A stretch of 23,411 nucleotides of DNA from an uncultured Muribaculaceae bacterium (GCA_910583675.1 CAJTYH010000039.1:1-23411); one strand, 5' to 3'; shown: positions 1-7,770, counted from the stretch's first letter. The notes: a model not told the origin generated them from the sequence alone. Translations and numbers: made by a program.

Positions 1-72
1 CAAAAAATATGGGGCTACGCAGGTGGAAAATTGCGTTTCGACTTTGACTTTAGGCAAAACCCACCGCGATAG
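1..72 (+). CDS. C-terminal end of an upstream gene (partial)
   Basis: Frame 1 is open from the window edge to a TAG at 70-72, giving 23 residues rich in aromatic and basic residues (including GKLRFDFDF). I do not recognise it. It could be the tail of an upstream early gene that overlaps the next reading frame, because the following frame is already open at 54. Only the last codons are visible, so it may also be a chance open stretch. Confidence 0.3.
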   Translation, partial: QKIWGYAGGKLRFDFDFRQNPPR

Positions 73-143
73 AGGCCGTAAAAGACCAGATCGCAAGAAC
101 CCTTCGGATCATCGACCACCGCATAGAGGGTCTGACCAAGGAA

Positions 144-449
144 ATGAACGAAGACTATCTCCGCTTCTTCGAGTGGAACGCGGAGACAATGTTCAAGGAA
201 CAGAAACGCCGCGCCTTCTACAACGCGCTCTTGGACGCGATGAATGAGAGAGACGAGGCAACCGAGCTTTCGGCATGGCTCCTCGCCATAGCGGTGCGCA
301 AGGGTAACGCCATCGTAAGCGGCAGCTTGACGCGCAACAGCACAAATCAGATGGCGAACCACGCGCACCTGCTCAACCTTCAAACCGAGCAGGAACTAAT
401 CACCGAGATCGAGGGCCTGGCATCAGCCGCAGAATATTTCAGCAAATGA
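144..449 (+). CDS. Small early-region protein, unknown function; 5' end uncertain
   Basis: 101 aa from the first ATG, ending in SAAEYFSK. The same frame is open upstream to codon 54 and reads like protein (AIEAVKDQIARTLRIIDHR), a helical, charged stretch that joins smoothly to the annotated part, so the true N-terminus probably lies before 144. No ATG, GTG or TTG exists in frame between the stop at 51 and 144. It could start at a rare codon (ATA at 69 overlaps the upstream TAG), or be entered by a -1 frameshift from frame 1. The protein is mostly alpha-helical and acidic/basic mixed, with no membrane segment. Its stop overlaps the next gene as ATGA, so the two are translationally coupled. Function unknown. 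Confidence 0.6.
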   Translation: MNEDYLRFFEWNAETMFKEQKRRAFYNALLDAMNERDEATELSAWLLAIAVRKGNAIVSGSLTRNSTNQMANHAHLLNLQTEQELITEIEGLASAAEYFSK

Positions 450-667
450 TGACCGCCGACGAAATCAAGGAGTCCTTCAAGAGTGTGAAGCGCAACCTTA
501 TCAACGCGCACGACTCGATTTCGGGCGTTGCCGACTTCATGGAAATGCGGCTGACGACGGAATACGACCGCGCCTCAAGCAAAGAATACGGGACAGTCTG
601 CCGGGTGCTCGGCATCTTGGAGGAGCAGATAGCCTCAATCAGTAACCAACTCACAAAACTCAAATAA
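446..667 (+). CDS. Small helical protein, unknown function
   Basis: 73 aa starting at an ATG that overlaps the previous stop (ATGA); a second ATG follows directly, so the start may be 446 or 449. The sequence (EEQIASISNQLTKLK at the C-terminus) suggests an all-helical, possibly coiled-coil protein. It belongs to the cluster of small genes ahead of the transposase, where Mu-like phages carry regulatory and accessory early genes. I do not recognise a family, and nothing shows a catalytic site or membrane segment. Confidence 0.65.
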   Translation: MMTADEIKESFKSVKRNLINAHDSISGVADFMEMRLTTEYDRASSKEYGTVCRVLGILEEQIASISNQLTKLK

Positions 668-669
668 AG

Positions 670-1065
670 ATGGAACGTAAAAGAATCATTGTAGTAACAC
701 CGGACGAGCGCAAGTATCTGATGAAGCTGTTCGGATGCAGCGACGTCACGGTTTATGAGGCCGTAAAGTACCGCAAGAACAACCTCCTGCACAAAAAGAT
801 CCGCAAGGTAGCGATAGAGCGCGGCAACCCTCAGATGGTTCTCGCGCCGGAGTTCGAGACCATCTACATCACGAACCGCGCCGACGCCGATAAGGGCATG
901 AGCCGCTATATGGTTCAGACCTTCGAGAACGGGGCGACATTGGAGGGCAACCTTACGACCGGGCTTGTAGTGATCCGCGACAGGCGCGGCGAGGTAAAGG
1001 GACAATGGGACAGCCCGAAAATTTCAGAACTAATGGCCATACAGGAGGTGGCGCAGTCGCTCTGA
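670..1065 (+). CDS. Small protein with a possible N-terminal helix-turn-helix, unknown function
   Basis: 131 aa, starting 2 nt after the previous stop with an A-rich leader. Residues about 10-48 (PDERKYLMKLFGCSDVTVYE and following basic residues) have the spacing of a helix-turn-helix: helix, short turn, then a helix beginning SDVTVYEAV, followed by a basic tail. The rest looks like beta-strands with a final helix. Its position upstream of the transposase would suit a DNA-binding regulator, but that is inference. It is the last plus-strand gene before the minus-strand gene at 1091-1453. Confidence 0.65.
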   Translation: MERKRIIVVTPDERKYLMKLFGCSDVTVYEAVKYRKNNLLHKKIRKVAIERGNPQMVLAPEFETIYITNRADADKGMSRYMVQTFENGATLEGNLTTGLVVIRDRRGEVKGQWDSPKISELMAIQEVAQSL

Positions 1066-1090
1066 GGTATGGGAAAGCGCAACCGCCAAA

Positions 1091-1453
1091 TCAATCGGGG
1101 TCTTCGTCAAGATGATACTCAAAAGATGGATATATGCCTTGTTTGTAGCATAAGTTTTCCATCAGCGACTTCAACAGCTCAACCCGCAGCAAGGCGTGTT
1201 CAAGCCGGAAATACTGCATCTCAACATCAAGCTGCATATAGGCTTCTTCCGGCGCAGCTTCGGAAGGCTGTGCGAGATACGGAGAGGGTGGCTCGACAAT
1301 TGGATCATGCCACTCCCATTCAAACACGCAAACACGACCCAGCTCTCGTAGACAATCTTCTATACCAAGTCGAAAATTTGACAGCTCTTGTAAAGCGTCT
1401 ATATCCTCATCAAGAGGAGTGCGGAGGCCGCAATAAAATCTGACGTACATCAT
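1091..1453 (-). CDS. Acidic accessory (moron-like) protein on the opposite strand, unknown function
   Basis: 120 aa starting at the ATG at 1453-1451 (a second ATG follows), ending DEDPD. It is acidic and probably helical, with alternating hydrophobic and charged residues (FRLEHALLRVELLKSLMENL). The frame extends upstream to 1528, but I chose 1453 because a promoter at 1477-1507 would put the transcript start just upstream of it. The region is more AT-rich than its neighbours. It is the only minus-strand gene in the early block, convergent with the genes to its left and divergent from the transposase. The competing plus-strand frame (1069-1443) has a poorer, Q/T/R/H-rich composition. A lysogeny-expressed accessory or regulatory role is an inference. 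Confidence 0.6.
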   Translation of the reverse strand: MMYVRFYCGLRTPLDEDIDALQELSNFRLGIEDCLRELGRVCVFEWEWHDPIVEPPSPYLAQPSEAAPEEAYMQLDVEMQYFRLEHALLRVELLKSLMENLCYKQGIYPSFEYHLDEDPD

Positions 1454-1476
1454 AGCGATTAAAGAATTAACGGCTA

Positions 1477-1507
1477 CAAAATTACAAAAAATATGGAGTA
1501 TCTCAAT
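1477..1507 (-). promoter_or_regulatory. Bacteroidota-type promoter for the minus-strand gene
   Basis: On the minus strand, ATTG (1507-1504) is followed by a 19-nt spacer and TAATTTTG (1484-1477). This is an exact TAnnTTTG -7 box and a three-of-four -33 TTTG box. The predicted start falls near 1470, leaving a leader of under 20 nt before the ATG at 1453. The promoter overlaps the transposase start codon at 1493. Confidence 0.6.
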
Positions 1508-3499
1508 AACACGCTCTGCATAAGCCACGCGGAACTGACCGATGGCATTATGACGGCTCCGAACCTAAAATATTATGTTGCCTCCGGGCGCATACAGCAG
1601 GTTCAGCGGGCTTGTTATGGTACTCCCGCGCTTTACGCCGTGGAGAGTCTTCCCGCGAAATACCGGGCGGAGGTGAAGCGGCGCTATGTTGACCCGGAGG
1701 CGCAAGCCCAGGCACGGGCATTCATTGACACCATCGTGATAGACCAAGCAGCAGCGTCATACTACGAGACGGTCAGCATAGACGGGGCGCGGGGGCTGAG
1801 CCACGAGAAGCGAATGCAATACACGAACTCGGCCTCGATACTGAACGCCTGCCGGGCGCGGCTTATGGAAGCCGCCGCCGAGCAGCGGAAGGTCGGCAAG
1901 AGCCGCCGGGTGAAAATGAGTGATTTTTGGGCAGCGGTAGCGGCGCACCTTCCCCGCGTGGCCGACATCTACCCGCACAGCCTCCCCGAGAACCCGAGGG
2001 TACTGCAGCGCAAATATCAAGAGTTTTTCAAAGGCGGCGAGCCTCATTACGAGGTGTTGATCAGCGGCAAGTTCCGCAACAAGAACGCCGCGAGGGTTGC
2101 GACCCCCGAGCAGGTGGCTCTCATTACAAAGTTCATCAGCTATCACACGAACCCCGACTGCCAGGAAGTGGCCGATTACTACAACACGGTCTGCGAGGCA
2201 TTGGGGTGGAAGACCATCGACCGCAGGACGGTATGGAACTGGGCGCAGCGCTTTGGCTGGGCAGTAGACGCCGGGCGCTACGGCGCAAAGGAATTTATGA
2301 ACACCCGCGCCATGCAGGTCAAAAGGTTCGCCCCGACGGCGCCGATGCTGTATTGGACGCTCGATGGATGGACGGTGGAGCTTTACTACAAGAAGCACAC
2401 CGAGGGGAAGCGCGGCGGCCGGACGACCTACTGCAACCGCATGACGGTGGTGGTCGTGCTCGACCCCTTCAACAAGTACCCGATAGGTTACGCCACAGGG
2501 CCGCAGGAAAGCCCCGAGCTTATCAAGGCGGCACTCCGCAACGCCGTGAACCATACGGCAGAATTATTCGGGCAACGTCTGCGCCCGGTGCAGATACAGA
2601 GCGACAATTACCAAATCAAGGTCATGCTCCCGACCTACGGCATAGCCGAGTATGTAACCCCGGCGCAGGTAGGCAACGCCAAGGCCAAGGTGATAGAGCC
2701 GTATTTCAAGCGCCTCAACCACAAATACGCCAAGAAGTGCTCCGGGAATTGGAGCGGCTACGGCATCACCTCGCGCAAGGAGAGCCAGCCCAACCTCGAA
2801 TGGCTGAACGCCCACAAGGGACAGATCCCCGAGGAGGCAGAGGTTCGCAAGCAGATAGATTGGATCATCGCCTCGGAACGCGCCGCCAAGCGTGAGGCCT
2901 ACGTCGCCGGGTACGGCAAGATCCCCGCCGACCGCCTTCTGCCTATGACGACCGAGAGCTACCTGCTGAACTTCGGGCAGGAGACCGGGTTTAAAAACGC
3001 CTTGGAGGGAAGCGGCCTCAATGTGAGACTCCTCGGCGAGCGGCACACCTATGACAGCTTCGACCTCGAATTTAGGAAATACGCGCACCTGCGTTGGAAC
3101 GTGAAGTTCGACCCCGAGAATATGCACGAGGTGCTCGCGGTGAGCGACGAAGGCGACCTTCGCTTTCTGCTCGAGGAGAAATATCAGCAGCCGATGGCAT
3201 TGGCCGACCGGCGCCCCGGCGACTCCGAGGAGCTTCAGCGCGTCCGCGACTTCAACAACGACCTCAAGCGGATGGTGATAGAGCATGATGCCCGGGCGAC
3301 CGAAACCGTAAGAGAGAGCCTGCTGCAGCACCCCGACCTGCACAACCCCTACGTCACCGGGGTATTGACCGACAGCCGGGGTCAGAACAAAGACCGAAAG
3401 AGCCAATACCGCCTTGAATATACGGAGATCGCCGAGGAGACGGCCTACGAGGAGAGCGCGGGAGCGGGCGCGGCAACATCGACAAGAGACTTATACTAA
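1493..3499 (+). CDS. Mu-like DDE transposase/integrase (MuA-type)
   Basis: 668 aa, close to the 663 aa of MuA. It would catalyse integration and replicative transposition of the phage genome. Likely domains: a small N-terminal DNA-binding region (1-60), a helical DNA-binding region (about 100-270), an RNase H-like catalytic core (about 280-410) and a C-terminal domain that would contact the MuB-like ATPase. The probable catalytic triad is D291 (TLDGW), D371 (QSDNY) and E402 (VIEPYF), with 31 residues between the last two, shorter than in MuA. The basic segment just after E402 (KRLNHKYAKK) also fits. The start follows an A-rich leader (ACAAAAAATATGG). The MuB-like gene follows 15 nt later. Confidence 0.93.
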   Translation: MEYLNNTLCISHAELTDGIMTAPNLKYYVASGRIQQVQRACYGTPALYAVESLPAKYRAEVKRRYVDPEAQAQARAFIDTIVIDQAAASYYETVSIDGARGLSHEKRMQYTNSASILNACRARLMEAAAEQRKVGKSRRVKMSDFWAAVAAHLPRVADIYPHSLPENPRVLQRKYQEFFKGGEPHYEVLISGKFRNKNAARVATPEQVALITKFISYHTNPDCQEVADYYNTVCEALGWKTIDRRTVWNWAQRFGWAVDAGRYGAKEFMNTRAMQVKRFAPTAPMLYWTLDGWTVELYYKKHTEGKRGGRTTYCNRMTVVVVLDPFNKYPIGYATGPQESPELIKAALRNAVNHTAELFGQRLRPVQIQSDNYQIKVMLPTYGIAEYVTPAQVGNAKAKVIEPYFKRLNHKYAKKCSGNWSGYGITSRKESQPNLEWLNAHKGQIPEEAEVRKQIDWIIASERAAKREAYVAGYGKIPADRLLPMTTESYLLNFGQETGFKNALEGSGLNVRLLGERHTYDSFDLEFRKYAHLRWNVKFDPENMHEVLAVSDEGDLRFLLEEKYQQPMALADRRPGDSEELQRVRDFNNDLKRMVIEHDARATETVRESLLQHPDLHNPYVTGVLTDSRGQNKDRKSQYRLEYTEIAEETAYEESAGAGAATSTRDLY

Positions 3500-3514
3500 A
3501 CACTAATAAAGGAA

Positions 3515-4372
3515 ATGAAACAGACAGAAAAAGAGTCCATAGCCGCCAAACTTCGGGCGTATGTGGAGAGCAAGGAAAGCCAAAACGCCGCCGCGAAATC
3601 CCTGCGGGGTGTCAGCGCGGCGACCGTGAGCCAGATGCTCAACGGTAAGTGGGAACTGATAGCCGACGATATGTGGCGCACTGTAGCCAATCAGATAGGC
3701 TACGACCCGCGCCGATGGGCAGTGGTCGAGACCGAGGGCTATGCCCGGATGACACAGGTTCTGACCGACGCGCAGCGCCACTCGCTCGTGATGGCCGTTG
3801 TCGGCGACGCGGGCTGCGGCAAAAGTCAGGCGATAAAGACCTACGCCGAGCAGAACCGGGGCGTGATCGCGCTGAGCTGCTCGGAATATTGGAACCGCAA
3901 GGAGTTCCTCGGGGAGCTGCTGCAGAGCCTCGGAGTAGAGCCGGGCGGGACGACGGTTGCCGACATGGTGCGCGAAGCGATAAGGCAGCTCAAGCGCCGG
4001 GAGGGGGTTCTGATCGTGATGGACGAAGCCGACAAGCTGAGCGACCAAGTGCTCCACTTCTTCATAACGATCTACAACAAATTAGAGGACACGGTGGGGA
4101 TAGTGCTCTGCGCTACGCAATACCTTAAGAAGCGCATCGAGCGCGGCGCCAACAACAACCGCAAGGGGTATAAGGAGATTTACTCACGCATAGGGCGCAA
4201 GTTCATACCGATGCCCGTTGTGAACCGGGGCGACATCAAGGCCGTATGCGTCGCCAACGGACTCGAAGACCGCCGGGAGATAGAAAGGATTATCGAGGAC
4301 GCCGACAACGACCTGCGGCGCGTAAAACGCCTTGTGTGCGCCCTCAAGCTGAAAGCCGGGGAGACTGATTAA
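3515..4372 (+). CDS. MuB-like AAA+ ATPase, transposition target-DNA protein
   Basis: 285 aa, near the 312 aa of MuB. It would bind DNA in an ATP-dependent way, choose target sites and activate the transposase. Residues about 8-45 form an HTH (AAAKSLRGVSAATVSQMLNG), as in MuB. The AAA core has Walker A GDAGCGKS (97-104), Walker B VLIVMDEAD (165-173) and a sensor-1-like LCATQ (198-202). An arginine-rich stretch follows, then a small helical C-terminal domain. It sits directly after the transposase, as in Mu and related elements (also ExeA/TniB-like ATPases). The stop lies within a direct repeat of ACTGATTAA (4364-4372 and 4375-4383). Confidence 0.92.
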   Translation: MKQTEKESIAAKLRAYVESKESQNAAAKSLRGVSAATVSQMLNGKWELIADDMWRTVANQIGYDPRRWAVVETEGYARMTQVLTDAQRHSLVMAVVGDAGCGKSQAIKTYAEQNRGVIALSCSEYWNRKEFLGELLQSLGVEPGGTTVADMVREAIRQLKRREGVLIVMDEADKLSDQVLHFFITIYNKLEDTVGIVLCATQYLKKRIERGANNNRKGYKEIYSRIGRKFIPMPVVNRGDIKAVCVANGLEDRREIERIIEDADNDLRRVKRLVCALKLKAGETD

Positions 4373-4394
4373 GCACTGATTAAACAGCGATATA

Positions 4395-5042
4395 ATGGCA
4401 CGGGCATTAAGCAACAAGAATATGTGCGACGCGAAATTCACGGTCGCGGACTTCACCGGGGAGTGGCTTGCCACCATAGGCAAGCCGGAGCTCCGTGGGG
4501 CATGGATCATCTTCGGGGAGAGCGGGAGCGGCAAGACGCATTTCGCGCTCCAGTTGCTCGCCTATCTGTCGCGGTTTGTAGACCGCGTGGCCTACGACAC
4601 CATCGAGCAGGGCTACTCGCTGAGTTTTCAGAACTCGTGGAACGACGCAAATATGGGCGACCTTGGCAACAAGGTCATCATCTTAGACAAGGAGCAGATC
4701 CCGGCGCTGCGGGAGCGGCTGCGGAAGCGCAAAAGTCCGCAGGTGGTGGTGATAGACTCCATCACGGCGTTGGTAGGCTTCACCCGCGCCACCTTTGCCT
4801 CGCTAATGGACGAGTTTCCAAACAAGCTGTTCATCTTCATCGCGCACGAGGAGGGAGGCAAGCCCTATCCGGCAGTAGCGCGGCACGTCCGCAAACTCTC
4901 GGAGGTGAAGCTGCGCGTGGAGGGTTTCAAGGCATTCCCCACAACCCGCTTTGCGACCGCCGAGGGCGGCGGAGAGGAGTTCGTGATATGGCCGGAGGGC
5001 GCGGCCAGGTATTACGCCCAAATCATCGACAACGACAAATAA
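4395..5042 (+). CDS. RecA-fold ATPase, Sak4-like phage recombination protein
   Basis: 215 aa with Walker A GESGSGKT (41-48) and Walker B VVVIDS (117-122), a length and layout typical of phage Sak4/AAA_24 RecA-core proteins. Such proteins support single-strand annealing or recombination, usually with an SSB. The region from 143 to 200 (FIFIAHEEGGKP and following) matches the later strands of the RecA core. Classical Mu has no such gene; here it sits between the MuB-like and GemA-like genes, suggesting a role in processing or repairing transposition intermediates. It could also be a DnaB/RadA-type ATPase, but no zinc finger or helicase domain is present. Confidence 0.8.
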   Translation: MARALSNKNMCDAKFTVADFTGEWLATIGKPELRGAWIIFGESGSGKTHFALQLLAYLSRFVDRVAYDTIEQGYSLSFQNSWNDANMGDLGNKVIILDKEQIPALRERLRKRKSPQVVVIDSITALVGFTRATFASLMDEFPNKLFIFIAHEEGGKPYPAVARHVRKLSEVKLRVEGFKAFPTTRFATAEGGGEEFVIWPEGAARYYAQIIDNDK

Positions 5043-5050
5043 GAGAAAAT

Positions 5051-5518
5051 ATGGCAACAATCACCCAACAGAACCAAAAATGGCTCTTGAAGAAATTTCA
5101 CACCCTCTGCACCCGTCTGAACCTCGATGCAGATATGAAACTCGCGCTGCTGTCGGGCTACGGAGTGGAGAGCAGCAAAGACCTCACCAACGCGGAACTG
5201 ACCGAACTCTGTGACCATCTCAACGATATACTGAACCCGGAGGACGCCAAGCGGGACAAAATGCGCAAGCGCGTGATAGCCGCTATCGGCGGCTGGCTGC
5301 GCCTTATCGGAAAGGGTGACGAGGGCGTGGACTACATCAAAAGCGTCGCCTGTCGCGCCGCGAAGACCGAGAATTTCAATCAGATCTCCTATGATCGACT
5401 GACGACACTCTACAATATGTTTCTGAAACGTCAGAGGGATGCCAAGGCCGTGAACGAGGTTGCCGGGCAGATAGCCTACGAGGCGCGGTTCGGTAAAGAT
5501 GACAACCTGCTAAACTGA
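5051..5518 (+). CDS. gemA: GemA/Gp16-like early protein (DUF1018 type)
   Basis: 155 aa from an ATG after an A-rich leader 8 nt downstream of the previous stop; the frame is open further upstream, but only in the shadow of the preceding gene. It has the pattern of the Mu GemA/Gp16 family: a helical N-terminal part with SGYGVESSKDLTNAELTELC (about 35-56), a middle segment RKRVIAAIGGWLRLIG (about 75-90), and a C-terminal helical part (SYDRLTTLYNMFLKRQRD). In Mu this family modulates host gene expression and DNA topology; the exact function is poorly known. Its position after the transposition genes agrees. Confidence 0.75.
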   Translation: MATITQQNQKWLLKKFHTLCTRLNLDADMKLALLSGYGVESSKDLTNAELTELCDHLNDILNPEDAKRDKMRKRVIAAIGGWLRLIGKGDEGVDYIKSVACRAAKTENFNQISYDRLTTLYNMFLKRQRDAKAVNEVAGQIAYEARFGKDDNLLN

Positions 5519-5528
5519 TAAGGATAAA

Positions 5529-5927
5529 ATGAAAATCAAGATGCGGTGGGAGCACGACATACAGAATGGAGCGACCATTCAGGAATTCGCACGTATGGAA
5601 ATGCAACCCTCAATTCCTAACGACTGGTGTGTATTTATCGATCATGTGTCTATTCCGGTATGCAATGCGTCGGGTTACCTGCTACTCGTACACGTTGCAC
5701 TCGGAAAGGACGGGTATCATACGTCAACGCAATACGAAACCGCCACCGGCGGCGGAGGCAGCTTGCCTTCCGTAAAGAGCAAACCCCACCAAACCAAGAG
5801 GGGCGCCTTCGAAGCAGGTATAAAGGATTTGATGGAGCGAGAATATCTCAAGCAATTCAACGAGCATCTGCGCCGGGCACTCACGACATTTCATTCAGCC
5901 CCATACGTACAACTGACATTATTCTGA
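5529..5927 (+). CDS. Unknown early protein ending in a beta-clamp-binding-like motif
   Basis: 132 aa, start 10 nt after the GemA-like stop. The N-terminal half looks beta-rich (WCVFIDHVSIPVCNASGYLL). A Gly/Ser-rich linker (about 74-80) leads to a helical C-terminal part. The protein ends with QLTLF at its last five residues. This matches the QL[S/D]LF-type pentapeptide that binds the bacterial DNA polymerase sliding clamp, and a free C-terminus is a common place for it. I do not recognise the rest. Clamp binding is inferred from the motif only. Confidence 0.7.
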   Translation: MKIKMRWEHDIQNGATIQEFARMEMQPSIPNDWCVFIDHVSIPVCNASGYLLLVHVALGKDGYHTSTQYETATGGGGSLPSVKSKPHQTKRGAFEAGIKDLMEREYLKQFNEHLRRALTTFHSAPYVQLTLF

Positions 5928-5929
5928 TT

Positions 5930-6220
5930 ATGGCAAAGAAGAAAAATAGAGATCTCATCAAGGAACAGGGAATCGGCTACATAAAGGTTACAGCAAAAGT
6001 CAAGAAAGGAGCTGTTACTGAATGGTACTCCTCAAAGTTAGGTTTTGCCTTCATCTACACGGCCTCGGATTTAAGGAACGCCGCCGAAAAGATGAAGGCA
6101 GGCATAATAATAGATCTTCTCAATGAGAATCCGGAGGCCGAAAGTATAACCGCAACCACAAAAATATTTCATACTGCGTGCGAGTGCATTTGCTTCGCAG
6201 CAAAATCCTCGGAAGAATGA
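5930..6220 (+). CDS. Small conserved-looking phage protein, unknown function
   Basis: 96 aa starting at an ATG two nt after the previous stop; upstream codons in this frame are a shadow of the preceding gene. It starts with a basic stretch (MAKKKNRDLIKEQG), followed by predicted beta-strands (IGYIKVTAKVKKGAVTEWY) and a helix (DLRNAAEKMKAGIIIDLL). It has three cysteines near the C-terminus (CECICF). I do not recognise a family. The next gene overlaps its stop by ATGA. Confidence 0.65.
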   Translation: MAKKKNRDLIKEQGIGYIKVTAKVKKGAVTEWYSSKLGFAFIYTASDLRNAAEKMKAGIIIDLLNENPEAESITATTKIFHTACECICFAAKSSEE

Positions 6221-6375
6221 GCCTAATAAACGAAATCAAGCAGAAAATCAAAGAAGACACTGCGGAACTCTCCACGCCGGAGTATGTGGAGTTAATGCGA
6301 GAACTCGCAATGTGGGCAGAAGACTCGGCCAACATCGCAGAGTATGAACCCGACTTTAATACTGATGACGAATGA
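6217..6375 (+). CDS. Very small acidic protein, unknown function
   Basis: 52 aa. I chose the ATG at 6217 because it overlaps the previous stop as ATGA and its own stop overlaps the next start the same way; the frame extends to 6178, but that would overlap the upstream gene. It is acidic and probably one long helix (PEYVELMRELAMWAEDSANI). Translational coupling on both sides suggests a fixed ratio with its neighbours. Function unknown. Confidence 0.55.
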   Translation: MSLINEIKQKIKEDTAELSTPEYVELMRELAMWAEDSANIAEYEPDFNTDDE

Positions 6376-6740
6376 CTATAAAATATGATGAAACCACAAA
6401 GCGATGGACGCTCGGCGACATAGCCGTCGGCCAGTTGCTTGCAATAGTGAAAGGGACGGCGTTGCTTGCCTCACGCGAGAACAATCCTTATGAGGAAGCA
6501 AAGGAGGTCGACGAGTTTTTTGAAAGGAAACTCAACAGCTTGCCGGAGATGAAAAACCGCAGGAGACACTTTAAGATCCGCGCAAAGGAACGCACCACCG
6601 GGCAGATTGTAACGCCGGAATTTATAGGCTATAAAACCCGCAACGAGGTAATAGCATTTTTCGGACTCGAAGAACCCGACATCGAGTGGTACACGATAAC
6701 CGAAGTTACCGAAGAAGAATTAACAACCCCTAAAAAATAA
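6372..6740 (+). CDS. Small early-region protein, unknown function
   Basis: 122 aa, coupled by an ATGA overlap with the preceding gene. The N-terminal half is helical (LGDIAVGQLLAIVKGTALL); the basic middle (KNRRRHFKIRAKERTTG) and the C-terminal half (FIGYKTRNEVIAFFGLEEPD, then EWYTITEV) look like an alpha/beta domain. I do not recognise it. It sits next to the DUF4494-type gene in the middle of the early operon. Confidence 0.65.
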   Translation: MTIKYDETTKRWTLGDIAVGQLLAIVKGTALLASRENNPYEEAKEVDEFFERKLNSLPEMKNRRRHFKIRAKERTTGQIVTPEFIGYKTRNEVIAFFGLEEPDIEWYTITEVTEEELTTPKK

Positions 6741-6745
6741 CAGCA

Positions 6746-7183
6746 ATGGCACAATGGATCGAAACGAAGCTCCGCTATGACAAGGTCGTGGAAAACGGAG
6801 CGGTGAAGAAAGTAACGGAGGCCTATCTTGTGGACGCCATATCGTTCGCCGAGGCCGAGGAACGCATCACTAAGGAGATGGAGTCGCACATCAGCGGCAG
6901 CTTCGAGGTGAAGGCAGTAAAGAAAGCGAAGATCGCCGAGGTCTTCCCGTCGGAGAGCGGCGGATGGTGGTATAAAGTCCGCGCAATGATAATCTCGATT
7001 GACGAGAAGACAGGCGCGGAGAAGCTCACGCCCCACGACTTCATGATCGAAGCCGGGGACATCGAGGAGGCCATCTCGGGCTTCAAGAGCGAAATCAACC
7101 TCATGGTTGACTACAAGATCGCCGGGGTAACAGAGACGCCCATCATGGACGTGTTCCCGGTCAAGCTATCAAACGGAAAATAA
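6746..7183 (+). CDS. DUF4494-type protein
   Basis: 145 aa. The layout matches the DUF4494 family known from Bacteroidetes phages and mobile elements: an N-terminal WIETKLRYDK strand, the signature VTEAYLVDAISFAEAEERI (about 23-41), the middle GGWWYKVRAMIISID, and the C-terminal ETPIMDVFPV. The biochemical role of the family is unknown to me. It is useful as a lineage marker for a Bacteroidota host. Followed by a 34-nt AT-rich gap and the Gam-like gene. Confidence 0.85.
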   Translation: MAQWIETKLRYDKVVENGAVKKVTEAYLVDAISFAEAEERITKEMESHISGSFEVKAVKKAKIAEVFPSESGGWWYKVRAMIISIDEKTGAEKLTPHDFMIEAGDIEEAISGFKSEINLMVDYKIAGVTETPIMDVFPVKLSNGK

Positions 7184-7217
7184 ACCATAGTTAATCACCC
7201 TTTAAACCCATTCAACA

Positions 7218-7766
7218 ATGGCAAAGAGACAGAAAAAAACAGTAATCAGCGGCGTGAGCAAGGAAGCCGCCGAGGAGGCGTTCGCCATCTACGCAAAGGC
7301 AAGCGCAGAACGTGCGAAAATCAACGCCGAGATTGAGCTGAAATGCGCTCAGATCCGCGAGAAGCAGCAAGATCGACTGACACAGCTCCAGACGACGCAG
7401 GACGAGGCATTCGACACGCTACAGGCGTTTGCCCTCGAGAACCAGGCCGAGCTTTTCAGCAGGAAAAAGAGCCTGGAGATGGTGCACGGCGTTATCGGAT
7501 TCCGCACCGGCACCCCGAAACTCAAAACCCTCAAGGGCTTCACGTGGGCGAGCGCCCTAACGCTGGTCAAGGAGCTCCTGCCGAATTATGTGCGCACAAC
7601 CGAGGAAATCGCGAAGGACAGGATGCTCGCAGAGCGCGAGAAAGACGTGATTAAGCCGGGCGACCCACTTGGGCCAGGCGTACCTCTGCAGGAGGTTATG
7701 GTGAAATGCGGCATCACGGTGGTGCAGGACGAGTCGTTTTATGTAGAACCGAAAACGGAGGAATAG
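7218..7766 (+). CDS. gam: Gam-like host-nuclease inhibitor / DNA-end-binding protein
   Basis: 182 aa, similar in length to Mu Gam (174 aa). Mu Gam binds double-strand DNA ends like a Ku homologue and protects them from exonucleases. The N-terminal two-thirds is a long charged coiled-coil region (residues about 15-85), followed by the conserved strand segment HGVIGFRTGTPKLKTLKG (about 91-108) and a helical tail, the layout of the Gam family. The start follows a short AT-rich leader (CATTCAACAATGG). Placement at the end of the early genes also matches Mu-like phages. Confidence 0.82.
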   Translation: MAKRQKKTVISGVSKEAAEEAFAIYAKASAERAKINAEIELKCAQIREKQQDRLTQLQTTQDEAFDTLQAFALENQAELFSRKKSLEMVHGVIGFRTGTPKLKTLKGFTWASALTLVKELLPNYVRTTEEIAKDRMLAEREKDVIKPGDPLGPGVPLQEVMVKCGITVVQDESFYVEPKTEE

Positions 7767-7770
7767 CGAC

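Noticed and set aside
1069..1443. 124-aa plus-strand frame before the transposase
   Set aside because: It is antisense to the 1091-1453 gene, has a Q/T/R/H-rich shadow-like composition and no recognisable pattern; the minus-strand frame has a better promoter and composition. It is not fully excluded, because a GAGGT lies before its ATG.
4364..4383. Direct repeat ACTGATTAA, twice, 11 bp apart
   Set aside because: Short and partly within the stop region of the MuB-like gene; AT-rich spacers here often contain similar GATTAA sequences, so probably chance.
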